A stretch of 64,000 nt of DNA. Source: Engraulis encrasicolus (lineage: Eukaryota; Chordata; Actinopteri; Clupeiformes; Engraulidae). The stretch spans positions 32,478,248-32,542,247 of the forward strand of contig NC_085871.1 of NCBI RefSeq assembly GCF_034702125.1, in the 5' to 3' direction. Positions 11,786-22,659 of this stretch are shown piece after piece (the first letter of the stretch is position 1; each line of letters begins with the position of its first letter). The position numbers were made by a program, and so were the translations under genes. Below the pieces are notes generated by a model that had not been told where the DNA came from, made no database searches, and was given only the letters and a program-made list of their open reading frames with translations.

Positions 11786-12504
11786 CTCGCTCTACATGGC
11801 AAGGCACCTTGCACCGTTTATTGCTGAAATATGTGTAAAGATAACTAAACTGCATGCTATGGATTGGTGATGTCGTTAAAAACATAAATGAAACTGGACA
11901 TTGTGTTTGGACATGCAGAATGTCGATATTAAGCACTACAGTGTTTATGGAACTTCTCTGCTCAGTGCTAATAATTAGCTGTCAACAACACACAAGGTTC
12001 TGTTTTTTCCACAGACGTTCGATCCCTCTGTATCTTTTCATAATTTCTGAACCCAACTTAAAACTTAACCCAGAGCTGTCACAGCATCTCCTGGAGTGTG
12101 GAGTGGGCGAGCGGAACGTTTCTGTGTCTCGTCAACCACTTCCTGTGCATTATGCTACCAGTAGTTCCATTCACAATAATGGCTGGATACCGTGATTTTT
12201 GAATCCATCACCAGATTACTTTCTGGGGTTGTTGGAAGAGGTTGTAGGAAGATGTGCTTCAATCTACAACTACTTGTGAGAACGCCAACAGTAGAATAAT
12301 TTGTTATTCGTTAGAATTAACCTAAAAAGCTCCAGCATGTTGCAGATGCCACACTCATGCTGAGTTTTGTTAGCGCGCTAACTACCGAACTTTTATGCTA
12401 ATGTTTAGCTAAGGAGTCAGGTTACTTATAATAAACACCACCTACATATTAACAGATATTATCTCCGATGAAAAAAAAAACAATGCAAAAGTATTGACAT
12501 TGGC

Positions 12505-12705
12505 GCTGTGTTAAATCTAAATGTTACATCTAAATGATAAGTCTAAATGTTAAATAGAAATCTAAATGTTATATGTTATATCCAAATGTACATGTTATAT
12601 CTAAATCAGAAAATTAAATCTAAACTTAAATCTAAATGTTAAATCTAAATATTAATCTAAATGTTATATCTAAATGTTAAATATAAATGTTGGATCTAAA
12701 TGTTT
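12505..12705. repeat. degenerate 12-13 bp minisatellite
   Basis: Roughly fifteen imperfect units of TCTAAATGTTAAA and variants (ATATC, ACATC) in tandem. AT-rich and non-coding. Confidence 0.85.
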
Positions 12706-13689
12706 CGACTTAAAATAAATACTTAACTAACATCAGGGGGTGTTCACTCACGGAACTTACTACTAGCCACAACTGGCTAACCCTAACCACGGGACAGTGC
12801 AAAATGAATGGGTGTCAATGGAGTTTTTTACCATTACAATTTGTGTGATTTTTAATAATTTTTTGTCCTGAAATATTAATATTAAGTTCGAAGCTAGAAA
12901 TAATAAGACCCCATTTGAGTAGCGTTTCGATTATTTTGCGCCACTAGATTATTATATACTGGGTCACAAAGCTCAATTTTTATGAGGCCAAACCCATAAA
13001 CATTAGCACGATGCTAGCGAGTACAGGTTGAAACCTTCAAACCTGCTGTAAAACTACACACCTGAACGATTTGTCAATACAGCCTATTATTAAACAACAG
13101 TCATAGTGCTTACCAGGAATGTTTTGTTGATAATATTTGTGACTGGAAATGGCAGTAGCAATGTATTTAGCATGGGTTCCCCTTTCCATTCCATACATTT
13201 TCCCACATGAAGGACTGGCCTACGCTCGTTACTGCAGAATGCATGCAAAGCTAACTGGCTACAATGGGAACCAATGAGACTGAGCCTTCTCCCTGTGTTC
13301 TAATTTCTCTGCTAACATGCAAATTTCCAGCCGACCACACCAACTAGCCACAAGGGGGCACAAGAGTTCTGTATCTCTCTCACCAATCCAGCATCTCTAG
13401 ATGACTTGCTACTCAACTATTGACTTGTGTGCACACATGGTGGTCACCGTGTGTCCACTGGCTGTTTTATAATAATAACATTACATAGGAATTTTGTTAT
13501 TGTCTTTGTCCTGTGTTGGGTGGTACGACAACAGTGCCCACTAGGGGGCGCGCTGTCTACAACCTCATCAACAGATCCCCCCAATGACGTTGGATCCCCT
13601 TAACTTGCCTGCGCCGACGTTGACGGTCAAGCCTGAAGACAATTTGAAAAGAAGACAACATTTCCAGAAACGCTGCATGCATTGCAAAC
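12706..13689. other. spacer without a recognised gene
   Basis: AT-rich sequence with no coding frame of note. The last 150 bp before the ATG at 13690 are GC-richer and may hold the promoter or 5' UTR of the gene that starts there. Confidence 0.4.
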
Positions 13690-13818
13690 ATGGCCGACGC
13701 CTCTTTGGCTGAAACCATCGGCAGAGCCATTTTAACTGCTCTTCAAGGCACAACATCTGCAACTACGCTGCGGCAGCAACTACAACAGGTTGCTGTACCA
13801 TCAGGACAAGCCTGCTCA
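13690..13818 (+). CDS. exon 1 of G2E3-like/uncharacterised fish multigene protein
   Basis: ATG in good context (AACATGG) opens 43 codons with balanced composition (MADASLAETIGRAIL, then a Gln/Thr-rich stretch). The exon ends exactly at TCA/GTAAGT, phase 0, a consensus donor. It joins in frame to the exon at 16825, which starts in phase 0. Alone it has no domain; the assignment comes from the second exon. The N-terminal helix with repeated Leu and Gln could be a short coiled coil. The 3-kb intron is full of MITEs and hairpins. Confidence 0.5.
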
Positions 13819-13967
13819 GTAAGTGGCTAACTGCTAGCTGCTAGCACCACGTCTTTCCAAAACTAGTCAAGTCACACAGGATAATTCTTTTAAGACCACT
13901 AACTTCAACAAAAGGTTGGAACAGTACAGTTCTAGTTTTCATGTGGGTCTTAAATCGCTCATCTCAC

Positions 13968-14462
13968 TAGGGATGTAAATAAAATAGAAATGTATCGGAA
14001 GTATCGGCTGGCGATTTAATCAAATTGCATCGTATCGTGCGGCATTCTTAAGAATCGAAAAAAATCGAATCGCTGGCCCCTGTGCAATGCCCTAGCTCCA
14101 TAACACAATAGTAGTGGAACAAAAGGTTGGAACAGTACAGTTCTAGTTTTCATGTGGGTCTTAAATCGCTCATCTCACTAGGGCTGTAAATAAAATCGAA
14201 ATGTATCGATGTATCAGAAGTATCGGTTGGCGATTTAATCAAATTGCATCGTATCGTGCGGCATTCTTAAGAATCGAAAAGAATCGAATCGCTGGCCCCT
14301 GTGCAATGCCCTAGCTCCATAACACAATAGTAGTGGAAAAGTAATTGGAAAAAAATCGAACCGTATCATGGGGAATTCTTAAGTATCGAAAAAAATCGAA
14401 TCCCTGACTTAAGAAATTGATACCGTATCGTATCGTCATGAAGGCTGTGATTTACACCCCTA
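13968..14462. mobile_element. hAT-type MITE with internal tandem duplication
   Basis: The ends TAGGGATGTAAAT and ATTTACACCCCTA are inverted, and the element is flanked by a perfect 8-bp duplication CATCTCAC (13960-13967, 14463-14470). Inside, about 210 bp starting at AAAAGGTTGGAACAGTAC (13910 and 14120) are duplicated in tandem. The duplicated unit includes 58 bp of left flank, the target site and the 5' half of the MITE, so the duplication came after the insertion. The interior is rich in TATCG and ATCGAA motifs. Confidence 0.85.
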
Positions 14463-14808
14463 CATCTCACCCTCAACAACGTGAAGATAGTTATGTGGCA
14501 TGTATATGTTTGTTTATAGATAACGATGGTGGGTTGGTTTGTATCGTAGACTTGGCATGCAGGTTGTGCACGTGTCGTGTCGTGTTTAGCATTTGTTAAT
14601 TGCTTATCTGGTGGAACACTCTATTTGCAGCTTCATTTCACTGCACTTGTTGTAGAAGTTATGTTCTTCTAAAACATAGAACTACACGTGAACAGAACTT
14701 TGTCTGGGGAAAGGGGGACGATTGGGTTTTTGCTTTCATCCTTTCAGTTTCGTTGGTGTAATCAGGGACAAGGAGTCAGTCACACTCAGCATTTCCCAAT
14801 TGCTAGTG

Positions 14809-14934
14809 TTCTAGCCTTGGAAGTGTATACGCCTTATTAGTCACACCCAGTGATTGGATACTCCACAGAGTTCAACAACGAGTATCCAATCACTGAGCGT
14901 GACTAATAATGCTGATACACTTCCAAGGCTAGAA
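14809..14934. repeat. large hairpin 1 (foldback)
   Basis: Two arms of about 55 bp (TTCTAGCCTTGGAAGTGTAT and its complement) surround a loop of about 13 bp. Mismatches are few. The inner arm CAGTGATTGGATACTCC is shared with hairpin 2, so the two are related foldback elements. Confidence 0.9.
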
Positions 14935-14967
14935 CTACACCGTGTACACCTTTTTGCGACTTGAGAG

Positions 14968-15121
14968 AGTTGCCATTTCTCAATTCCAAGGGTCCTGGCC
15001 TTGCTAGGACGTGAAACGCCCAGTGATTGGATACTCCGCAGAGTTCATTAAGGAGTATCCAATCACTGGGCGTTTCACGTCCTAGCAAGGCCAGGATCCT
15101 TGGAATTGAGAAATGACAACT
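14968..15121. repeat. large hairpin 2 (foldback)
   Basis: Two arms of about 73 bp beginning AGTTGCCATTTCTCAATTCC, nearly perfect, with a loop of only about 10 bp. It lies 33 bp after hairpin 1 and shares its core (CAGTGATTGGATACTCC). No coding potential. Confidence 0.92.
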
Positions 15122-15287
15122 GACTCTTGGTCGCCGGTGATTGCCAGCTGGCGCTTACTCTGTTTCTCTCCATTGTGCGCGGATAAGATGGGACCAGCTT
15201 GGGAAATCCCATAAGTTGACTTAATAAATTATGGCCTACCAGAAACGGTCTATTGGGAACCAAGAAAATCTGCTACTAGCCTACTAC

Positions 15288-15375
15288 TAACAACAACAAC
15301 AATAATAATCATAAAAATGATGATAATAATAGTAATAATATATAGCGCCTTTCAAGGAACCCAAGGTCCTTTTGA
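15288..15375 (-). mobile_element. L2-type LINE 3' tail fragment
   Basis: ATAATAATATATAGCGCC TTTCAAGG is the reverse complement of the typical fish L2-clade 3' end (CCTTGAAAGGCGCTATATA followed by ATT repeats). Only the tail is present. A plus-strand relative is at about 60740-60805. Confidence 0.7.
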
Positions 15376-15670
15376 ACCAGTACATGAATCAGAGGGAGTA
15401 TTTTAAGAAGTGCAGGAACTTGTGATGTCTGGTGATAGCGAGACCAGGGCATTGAGTAGTGGCTAGCCTATGGGACAGAGGCAGTCACGCGTTATTTCGT
15501 GTAAGCTAGTCTTTTGATCTGTGCGTGTTATGTTCAGAGAGTCCAGTGCTTCCAACGCTTTCTGTATGATTCTAGTGCTAGAGTAAAAAAAGGTTCCGTG
15601 TCTAGAGGTGCCTAGAGCATCTGTGTGGTAACCTAGCCTACTTATTTAATTTCATCTATGTGTGTCATTA

Positions 15671-15846
15671 GGGACGTTTGTGATGAAGCAGTCATGCTTT
15701 TTGCTAGGCAGAGTGCATGGGCACTTCGCCAGTGTGATGCATTCTGGTTAGAAATTTCGGAATTTTCTAACCAGAATGCATCAAATTGGCGAAGTGCGCA
15801 TGCGCTCTGCCTAGCAAAATTATGACTGCTTCATCACGAACGTCCC
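15671..15846. repeat. large hairpin 3 (foldback, almost no loop)
   Basis: Arms of about 85 bp (GGGACGTTTGTGATGAAGCA against TGCTTCATCACGAACGTCCC) meet at a centre that is itself nearly palindromic (GAAATTTCGGAATTTTC). The arms carry TGCTAGGCAGAG and CACTTCGCCA. It is a different family from hairpins 1 and 2 and could form one long stem if transcribed. Confidence 0.93.
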
Positions 15847-16824
15847 CATTCTCTCTATGGTAGGATATTTCATTAAAAAAAGTAACATGTGACAAGCTAA
15901 CATCTTTCATGTTTTGTTTATGTTTTAAAATTTCCCAGGGCCCGAGCAGTGTTTTGCCTTCATCTCCTGCAACACGCCCAGTGACCTAAGTGTACTAAAC
16001 AAATATATACATATTTTCCTTTTCCCCCCTTGTTTTTGAATGTATGTCTCGTGTCTCCTATCCAAAAAGTCAGACACTTCTCAGTTTTTCACCAAAATAA
16101 AGCCCGGCATATTGATTTGGGGAAAGCGCAGGAGAATAGTCATTGAATCATGTAGGTTGGGTATCTTATTTGAACACAATTTGAATAGTGTTGTGTTAAA
16201 TTGTTTGAAGTGGTAATGAATAAACATGACAATAAGTTGTCGGACCATGGAAAGAAGTGATATCTATGAAAATTACAGCCTCATTAGCATTGAAAATACC
16301 CCTTCAAAATCACACTGCATGCTGTTTACTTTTTTTACAATGTAATATTTGTCCGATCATGGTGGGACATGTTCTACATCACCACTGTACATTTGGTTAA
16401 TTATTTTCTCACTTCAATGGCAATTTAAAAGAAAAAGGTTGATGATCCAGCTGGTAAGACCTCATGATGGTTTGCTGATTCATTTATTAGTTGGTTTACA
16501 TGTACAGTGTGTATACTAACTGTAGAACATTTGTGTATTGTTTCTATAATATGATTCATGTGAGTGCCATAAGATCTAGAGTGCACACGCACATAATGGA
16601 AGTTACATTCTATATTCCAAATCAGTTACATGTCAGTTGGTTATAGTACTGCTACAGTGATGCTGTCTGTATGTGATGCTCCTCTGATCTTAATCAAGTA
16701 AAGTCTACATTTATTATACATGGAATCCTGAACCCGGTTTTTTAGTATCATTATACACGATACACAACACTAACCATATTACTGATGCTCTCGTGTAATG
16801 CACATGTGTTTTCAATTATTTCAG
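15847..16824. other. spacer/intron without a recognised feature
   Basis: AT-rich sequence with no coding frame. If the exon model at 13690/16825 is right, this is the 3' part of its intron. Confidence 0.4.
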
Positions 16825-17241
16825 GCTCCTTATCCATCAGTTCAAAGGCCTCCCTCCCGCGTTGTGCGTCGAAGACCACCATGCAAAAACTACACGAAGG
16901 ACGTAGTGTGCTTGCCGTTCTCCCTTGCATCAGTCTTCCGCATACCAAGAGGAGAGTCCCGAGTCAGCTTGGCCCAAAAGGGCCTGATGGGCAAAATATC
17001 ATTTACCTCCGAGTCATCAGAGGCTGAGCTGAGGGAGGAGGTGACTGCAATATTCCGTAGAACCTTTGCTCTGCCCATGGGGCAATCGTTCCAGTATCAA
17101 TATCTCAACACAGTGAAAGGGTGCAAACGGCTAATGAAGCCAAATGTGTCCAGCTCTTTCATGTGGGGAGGGAAAGAGGTTGCGTCCATCAGTTCAGCAA
17201 CATGCCTTTATATAATGGCATTGATACCTACCCCTGAACAG
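16825..17241 (+). CDS. internal exon of G2E3-like/uncharacterised fish multigene protein
   Basis: This 417-bp exon lies between a good acceptor (ATTATTTCAG) and a donor (GTAAACACT) and is open for 139 codons in phase 0, joining in frame to the exon at 13690. The protein has the pattern SLAQKGLMGKISFTSESS, then an acidic helix with FRRTFAL, then LMKPNVSSSFMWGGKEVASI. I recognise this pattern from a large set of teleost predicted proteins often labelled G2/M-phase specific E3 ubiquitin ligase-like or uncharacterised, whose full-length members end in a HECT domain. No HECT-coding exon was found downstream in the window, so the gene may be truncated, or its other exons may be hidden. The recognition is from memory of the family; the function is unproven. 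Confidence 0.6.
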
Positions 17242-17344
17242 GTAAACACTATCTTGACCTGTAATGTTATCCATAACTTAAACTCTTTTGTAATGTAGTG
17301 TTCCCTTTTTCTGCTTCTTTATGTTAATATTGTATACTGTAGAG

Positions 17345-17470
17345 CAGGGGTACTCAATTAAAAGTCCCCGAGGGCCAGTTTTTCAAAATTCCTCCCAATA
17401 AAGTGCCGGGCCGGGCCGACACGCCCCCCCCCCCCCAAAAAAAATAAAATAAAAATAAAAATAAAAAAAT
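17345..17470. mobile_element. hAT-like end fragment plus A-rich run
   Basis: CAGGGGTACTCAATTAAAAG resembles a common vertebrate hAT terminus. It is followed by GGGCCAGTTTTTCAAAATTCCTCCC-like sequence, also present at about 5301, and then by a C-run and an A-rich tract. The other end was not located. Confidence 0.45.
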
Positions 17471-18311
17471 AAATAAATAAAATAAAACATGATAAGTCCT
17501 TTGTAAGCACAATACACACGCACTCACACCCACAGCAGATATTTAGTTTCTAGTGACAGGATGGGAGAACATTTCTCTCATAAAGGGCCTGCATTGTGGG
17601 GTGAGGTGCCTGCCTTGCTCTCATTGCCACCCACCCCTTCAGTATTTTTTTTAAATGACATAAGATTATCTGTTAGCCTATATTTGCATCCTGGCAACGT
17701 GATGTATCCGCTCTCTCTCTCTCGTGCGCTCGCCCAACTCCGATAAAACAGCAAACATAGCCTATCCCCAATGCACTCATCTGACCAAGCACCGCAGAAG
17801 GTTCACTTTTTGTGTTCAGTGTTTCTCATAGCTTAAGTAGGCTACTGGTAGAAACAAGCCCACCGTTTTTCAGTTGCGTTTCCAGCGACCAACAAGAGCA
17901 TTTTATTCTGCACCGTTCTGTGATGATGTAGGCCTATGCGTGTCCATGTAGGCTATACCGCGCATAGCCTCAGCTATGCATTTTTTCCGACCTAAAATTT
18001 TGGTGACACAGACCTCCTCTTGCGATTGTGGCCTGGGGTGGCCAGACGTCCTTCTGTAGGATGGACCGTCCGTCGTCTTTTCAGTGCTTTGTCTCGCGTG
18101 AGATTTCATGCAAAAATGCATTAAAATGCATGAAATTGCATCTAAGAAACGCATTTTTCCCCCAAACCCCCCCGTCCTAAAATGGGTCCACCCCTTGCGG
18201 CCCCCCCTTGTTCAAAGACGTTCCGCGGTCTATGTCCTAGCGAGTCAGAAAGCCAGGCTGAGACCCCTCGCCGAAGAAGAGGTAAGGCTGTCCATTGAAT
18301 GTTCAGTATGT
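17471..18311. other. no recognised gene
   Basis: Unremarkable sequence. A short frame ending at GAAGAAGAG/GTAAGG (about 18283) could be an exon but has no recognisable content. Confidence 0.35.
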
Positions 18312-18520
18312 AACAGAACTGAGTACACCCCTCACATTTTTGCAGATTTGTAAGTGTATCTTTTCATAGAACAACATTAAAGAAATTTCACTTCGACACA
18401 ATGATTAGTGACCTGTTAATAACATATATAAGCGCTTAGATTTGTTGTGCACTCACAAACAATCAAAATACAGCCATTAATGTGTTTATAACATGTCACA
18501 AAAGTGAGTACACCCCAGGT
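18312..18520. mobile_element. Tc1-like terminal repeat of IR/DR type
   Basis: GAGTACACCCCTCACATTTT at about 18320 and GAGTACACCCC at about 18504 are direct repeats about 180 bp apart. This is the inner/outer repeat arrangement of fish Tc1-like inverted repeats. Only one end is visible; no transposase frame follows. Confidence 0.55.
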
Positions 18521-19255
18521 TGAAAATCCTGAAGAAAGTTTCTGAGAAGGGGCTGTGTTGGCCCAAAACGTCTATTAAAAGGGAGGTCATCTGTGAGCGT
18601 CTTTACATTGAACTGTTGAATTTTGAGTCTGCACCTGACTAAAATAGATGGGTGTGAGATTTGAATGGAATCCTATGGAGAGTATCATGATCTGCTTCAC
18701 ATGCATGTTTCTTTAGGTGTAATTCAGATTTTCAATGTTGACGGCATTCATTTATCCCCAAACCATCTCAGTCCCACTACCATGCTCGACTTTCCAGATG
18801 ATACACTTTTTTTTTTTGTAAAACTCACTTGTTTACCACCACACATGCTTAACACCATCTAAAGCAAATTTATTTATCTTGGTCTCAAGAGAGAACTTAA
18901 CACCCAAATAACTTGACAATGTAATGTTTTTATCATTTAACAAGGTCTTCTTTGAGCATGTGTGTTGGTAGTACAAGTCGATATCTGCTTCCTAGTCACT
19001 TTATGGGTCAGGCATTTGGCATGAACTGTTAGAAGTTTCTGAGTGTTAAGGCGTTCAACCTTAACTAGTTGTTCTTGTCAGAGTGAGCAATAACCAGTGA
19101 AAACACAGACACCCCGTTGTAGCCCAAATTTACTACTGGATGAGATGTTGGATACTACCTTTTACTACTTTATACTGGCCATTATTTTGCATGTTAAAAA
19201 CCCAGTACTCCCAAACAAACTAAGTGCATATAATCATGCGCAAACTGGGTGACCA

Positions 19256-19470
19256 TACATACAGTGACACAATTAAGTATTTGATCCCTTACTAATTTTA
19301 TTGGTTTACCCACTAATAAACACACAATCCATCTATGTTAATGATACAATTTATTCTAATATGAAGAGACAGGATATCAGAAAGAAAACACAGAAATGAA
19401 CTTTTAAGATATATATATATATTTTTTTTTTTTCATTGAGTGAAATAATTATTTCAACCCCTGCCTAACC
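19256..19470. mobile_element. Tc1-like terminal repeat of IR/DR type, second family
   Basis: TACAGTGACACAATTAAGTA plus TTTGATCCC at the outer position and GTGAAATAATTATTTCAACC at the inner position resemble fish Tc1-like ends carrying AAGTATTTGATCCC. A single end is seen, with no transposase. Confidence 0.6.
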
Positions 19471-19858
19471 ATTATGAGTTCTGGTCTTTCAGATCAGATG
19501 GGGATTTCATATCAACTTCTTTAAATTGAACACACATGTAAAAAGTAGGGATGCACTGATATCGATACTGGTACCGGGACAGATACTGCTCATTGTACTC
19601 GTACCTGTCAAACACTTGCCGATAGGCACGATACTGCTATTACACGAAACAATGCAAAATATCGTCACATTCTGTGGACTTGAAAGTAGCCTGGGAAAAA
19701 AGTGCCACCTCATACATTTACTAACATTTAAATCCACATGGGAATGGACAATAAAAAATATCACAGGTGGAAAAAAAAATAGGCCACGCATTTATTTTCT
19801 TTGCATGTTGGTGGTAAAAGGTATCGGTACTCTGTATCGTCAAGTACATACATTAATG

Positions 19859-21030
19859 CAGTGTTTCCCAACCTTTTTTGAGCCAGGGCACACTTTTTCC
19901 CTTCAAAAAATCTTGCGGCACACCACCAACCAAAAATTATGAAATAATGAAAACAAATTAGTCGCCTAACAATATAGTCATTCTTATAAAAGTGTCTTGA
20001 ATAGCAATCAAATAAACACAATTTTTTTTTAATCATCTTTTAAATTTCCTCTTTCAAATAAAAAGTGCACTGACCCTTCTAAGCTACAAACTTCAAAGTA
20101 CTATATACAAATTGTTATTCTGTCCAAAAGCAAATAATGCTTATTCTGACAGTACCAATGATGTTTAGTAAAGATTTCACTGTTATAATATGAATATGCA
20201 TGTTTAATATCAATCTCTGTTCAATGCCTTGCAAAATAGAGCGTTTTCTGACTGCGTCTCCATCCACAAAACGCACATTGGCCAGGAGTTGCGCATGTCC
20301 ACTATCAGCCTCGTCAAGTTGCAACGCAAATTTCTCACGGATACGGATCTTTTCCAAAACCACACTTTCGATGTCGGCAGAGACATGTCAATGTCTGGAA
20401 ATTGTGTTAATTGAGAGAGGGACTTTGGCTATTTATTTAACCGCTTCAGGTCCAAGCATCTCATTTACAATGGCTTTGCAGGCAGGTAATATTAGCGTCT
20501 CTGCCACTGTGTGACTTGATTTAGCTACAAGTTCAGCTACGTGGTAGCTAGCTTTAAGGACTCTCTCGTTTACCTTTTTCCCCACTCATAAATGTTGCTG
20601 GGTTCTCTGTTTGCTTACGCAGGCCAACAAAATAGTCTGCACTCTTGTTTTGTGAAGGGTGTTTCGTTTACATACCAAGCACAATGGAATCGGTGCCGTT
20701 CATTGCTGTCAATGGTGCCGTTGCATCCCACGTACAAGTACCGGTAGTCCTAAATCTAAATGAAATAACTCTCTTTGTATTGACTCGAGCTCACAGCATT
20801 TGCCTTCTTTTGACAGCTACTACAACTGGCTACCTGCTGCCACCTAGTGATAGCCTAAGGAATTATTACATGATTAGGACGCCAGTCAACATCAGACACT
20901 ACATAATGACAAAAAGGCATTATTTGCTGATAATAATGAATTCGTTTTTTTTTTTTTTTGGAAAATAAGAATTTTCCACGGCACACCTGACGATCTCTCA
21001 CGGCCGCGGCACAGTGGTTGGGAAACACTG
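19859..21030. mobile_element. nested hAT element (CAGTGTTTCCCAACC family)
   Basis: Ends CAGTGTTTCCCAACC and GGTTGGGAAACACTG match, with a perfect 8-bp duplication CATTAATG (19851-19858 and 21031-21038). The 1172-bp copy sits inside the MITE at 19546-21084 and is therefore the younger insertion. It retains a piece of transposase on the minus strand. Confidence 0.92.
20180..20363 (-). pseudogene. hAT transposase remnant (ZBED5/FAM200-like)
   Basis: The minus-strand frame reads KFALQLDEADSGHAQLLANV followed by RFVDGDAV. This matches the region before the catalytic core in hAT transposases of the ZBED5/FAM200 type, where the usual text is FALQLDEST with AQLL and RYVD. Only about 45 residues are recognisable; there is no DDE core or C-terminal dimerisation domain. 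It lies inside the hAT element with intact ends, as expected for an internally deleted copy. Confidence 0.7.
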
Positions 21031-21084
21031 CATTAATGTACTTGTATTGTTTTTTTTTTTTTTAAGTGGTATCGGTGCATCTTA

Positions 21085-21690
21085 GTAAAAAGTAGCATAT
21101 CATGGTCCTCTCATGAGAGTTTAACATAGGGGTGTAGTCAGTTTTGCACCAGCTCAATTTCACAAAAATGGAAAAAAAATATATGTAATTTAAGTTATAC
21201 TATTGACCTTACTTTACTGGTGTAAGATTGACAAATGTTGTTTTAAATTTACACTATGCACATTTTGGAAATAACGTATGCTTACTTAAATCTTGTTCAA
21301 AGCGTTCATTTTTGTTACAAACGCAACATAAATGGGACCCAACGTAGATGAAAAATGTAAAATTAAAAGTTTATTGTCTAGGGGTTCTTGAAACAACAAC
21401 AAAAAAGGCAGACGGCAGAAGGAGCCGCGCTCCTGTAGCAAACTAGAAAAAAACAACCAAAACAAGTTGGCATCAAAATCATAAAACAAAGGTTGCCAAA
21501 ACAAAAGGGGCAAAGTCGAGAGGGCAAAAGGCCGACAGCAGGCGTGGGTCTGTAGACAGGAAGGACAGGGAAACGAGTGAGTGAGCTGATGGGTCTTCAG
21601 AGTGTTCTTATACCCCAATCCCGCCTCCAGACCGCAGGTGTATTCACTGATTGTCCCCATTGGATCCTGCTCAGGGCAAATAAAACAAAT
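21085..21690. other. spacer, no recognised gene
   Basis: AT-rich to mixed sequence; the minus-strand frame over 21286-21723 has no recognisable domain and crosses into a MITE. Confidence 0.35.
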
Positions 21691-21693
21691 TAA

Positions 21694-22213
21694 AGCCGGG
21701 CATACACTGTGCAATATTTTCACTCCTGGGTCTTAGGCTTCTGCTCACACTGCACGATGGAATTTCACTGTTTAAAAGTTCACAGCTCACGTCCTCACAC
21801 TACACGAGCCGACAGTCGGATGCGAGCAAAATGCTTCCACTGTACGACGCGACAGGCATGTTTCCCCGATCTGCAGAGGAGGGAACATGCGCACCTGAGG
21901 TGGAGATGAGGTCGTGCTCCACAGCGATTTGCACGGCCCTATTAATTTGTGCATGTGAAGTGTCAAATCGGGACGTAGCGCTGCTTTAACTGCGATTTAC
22001 GAACGAGCCACGACCAGAATTTCAAACCGTTTTGATCTTCTTGCGACCCTACGATTGCACGATGGTGAGGCGAAATCGCTTGTCGTTACCCCATGTACAC
22101 TGCACGATGCGAGACTCACGATTGACCTGCGATTGAGCAAGAAATCGGCCCGACTCTCAAAAAGTCGTGCGAGTGCCAAATCGGGGCAAAAGTTGCACAG
22201 TGTAAGCCCAGCT
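21694..22213. mobile_element. Harbinger-type MITE
   Basis: The left end AGCCGGGCATACACTGTGCA and the right end TGCACAGTGTAAGCCCAGCT are inverted repeats, and both are bordered by TAA. A 3-bp TWA duplication and ACACTGTGC-type ends fit PIF/Harbinger MITEs. The GC-rich interior repeats CACTGCACGATG and ACGATTG-like motifs and has no transposase. Confidence 0.8.
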
Positions 22214-22659
22214 TAAGGAGAGTGCCAAACCACAAATGGGGAGAGAAAAAAAACCCAATTAACCGAATGGTAACAATTTTCAACAGGGTTGTACTAATTA
22301 TTGGTTTGTCTCCTCTTCCTCCCCCCTCTCGGTCAGCCGCCAAATACAGCCACCTCTTCAATAGCGTTTCCACCTCCTGGTTGGTGGCCTGGCTGCAACT
22401 TGAATTTCTACGAACTGCGTCTTTAAAAAAAAAAAAAAAAAAGATAACAGCTAAAAATATGCCAATGGCTTGACCCCAAATATATTTGTTCAAGGTACAA
22501 CATTGAATTAACACATGTAAAGGATCATTTCACCTGTGACAACATTCTTTAACTCCAGCCCCTGGAACGGCACCTTGCCATTGAGGCCTGTCCAATTGAC
22601 GCCACAAGCTAGGTCGTTACTTAGGAGTGTCCTCATCACACTTCACACAGTATCCTTCA

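Larger units (their letters stand above)
19546..21084. mobile_element. hAT MITE split by a second hAT insertion
   Basis: The ends are TAGGGATGCACTGATATCG and the complement of CTAAGATGCACCGATACC, flanked by a perfect 8-bp duplication GTAAAAAG (19538-19545 and 21085-21092). Without the nested insertion and one copy of its duplication, the MITE would be about 359 bp. Its interior has TATCGGTAC motifs like other fish hAT MITEs. Confidence 0.88.

Noticed and set aside
16785..17078. Alternative frames over the G2E3-like exon
   Set aside because: They are shadows; the chosen frame alone joins in phase to exon 1 and fits the family pattern.
19526..19942. 138-codon + strand frame as a gene
   Set aside because: It crosses the border between the outer MITE and the nested hAT, so it cannot be an old coding region.
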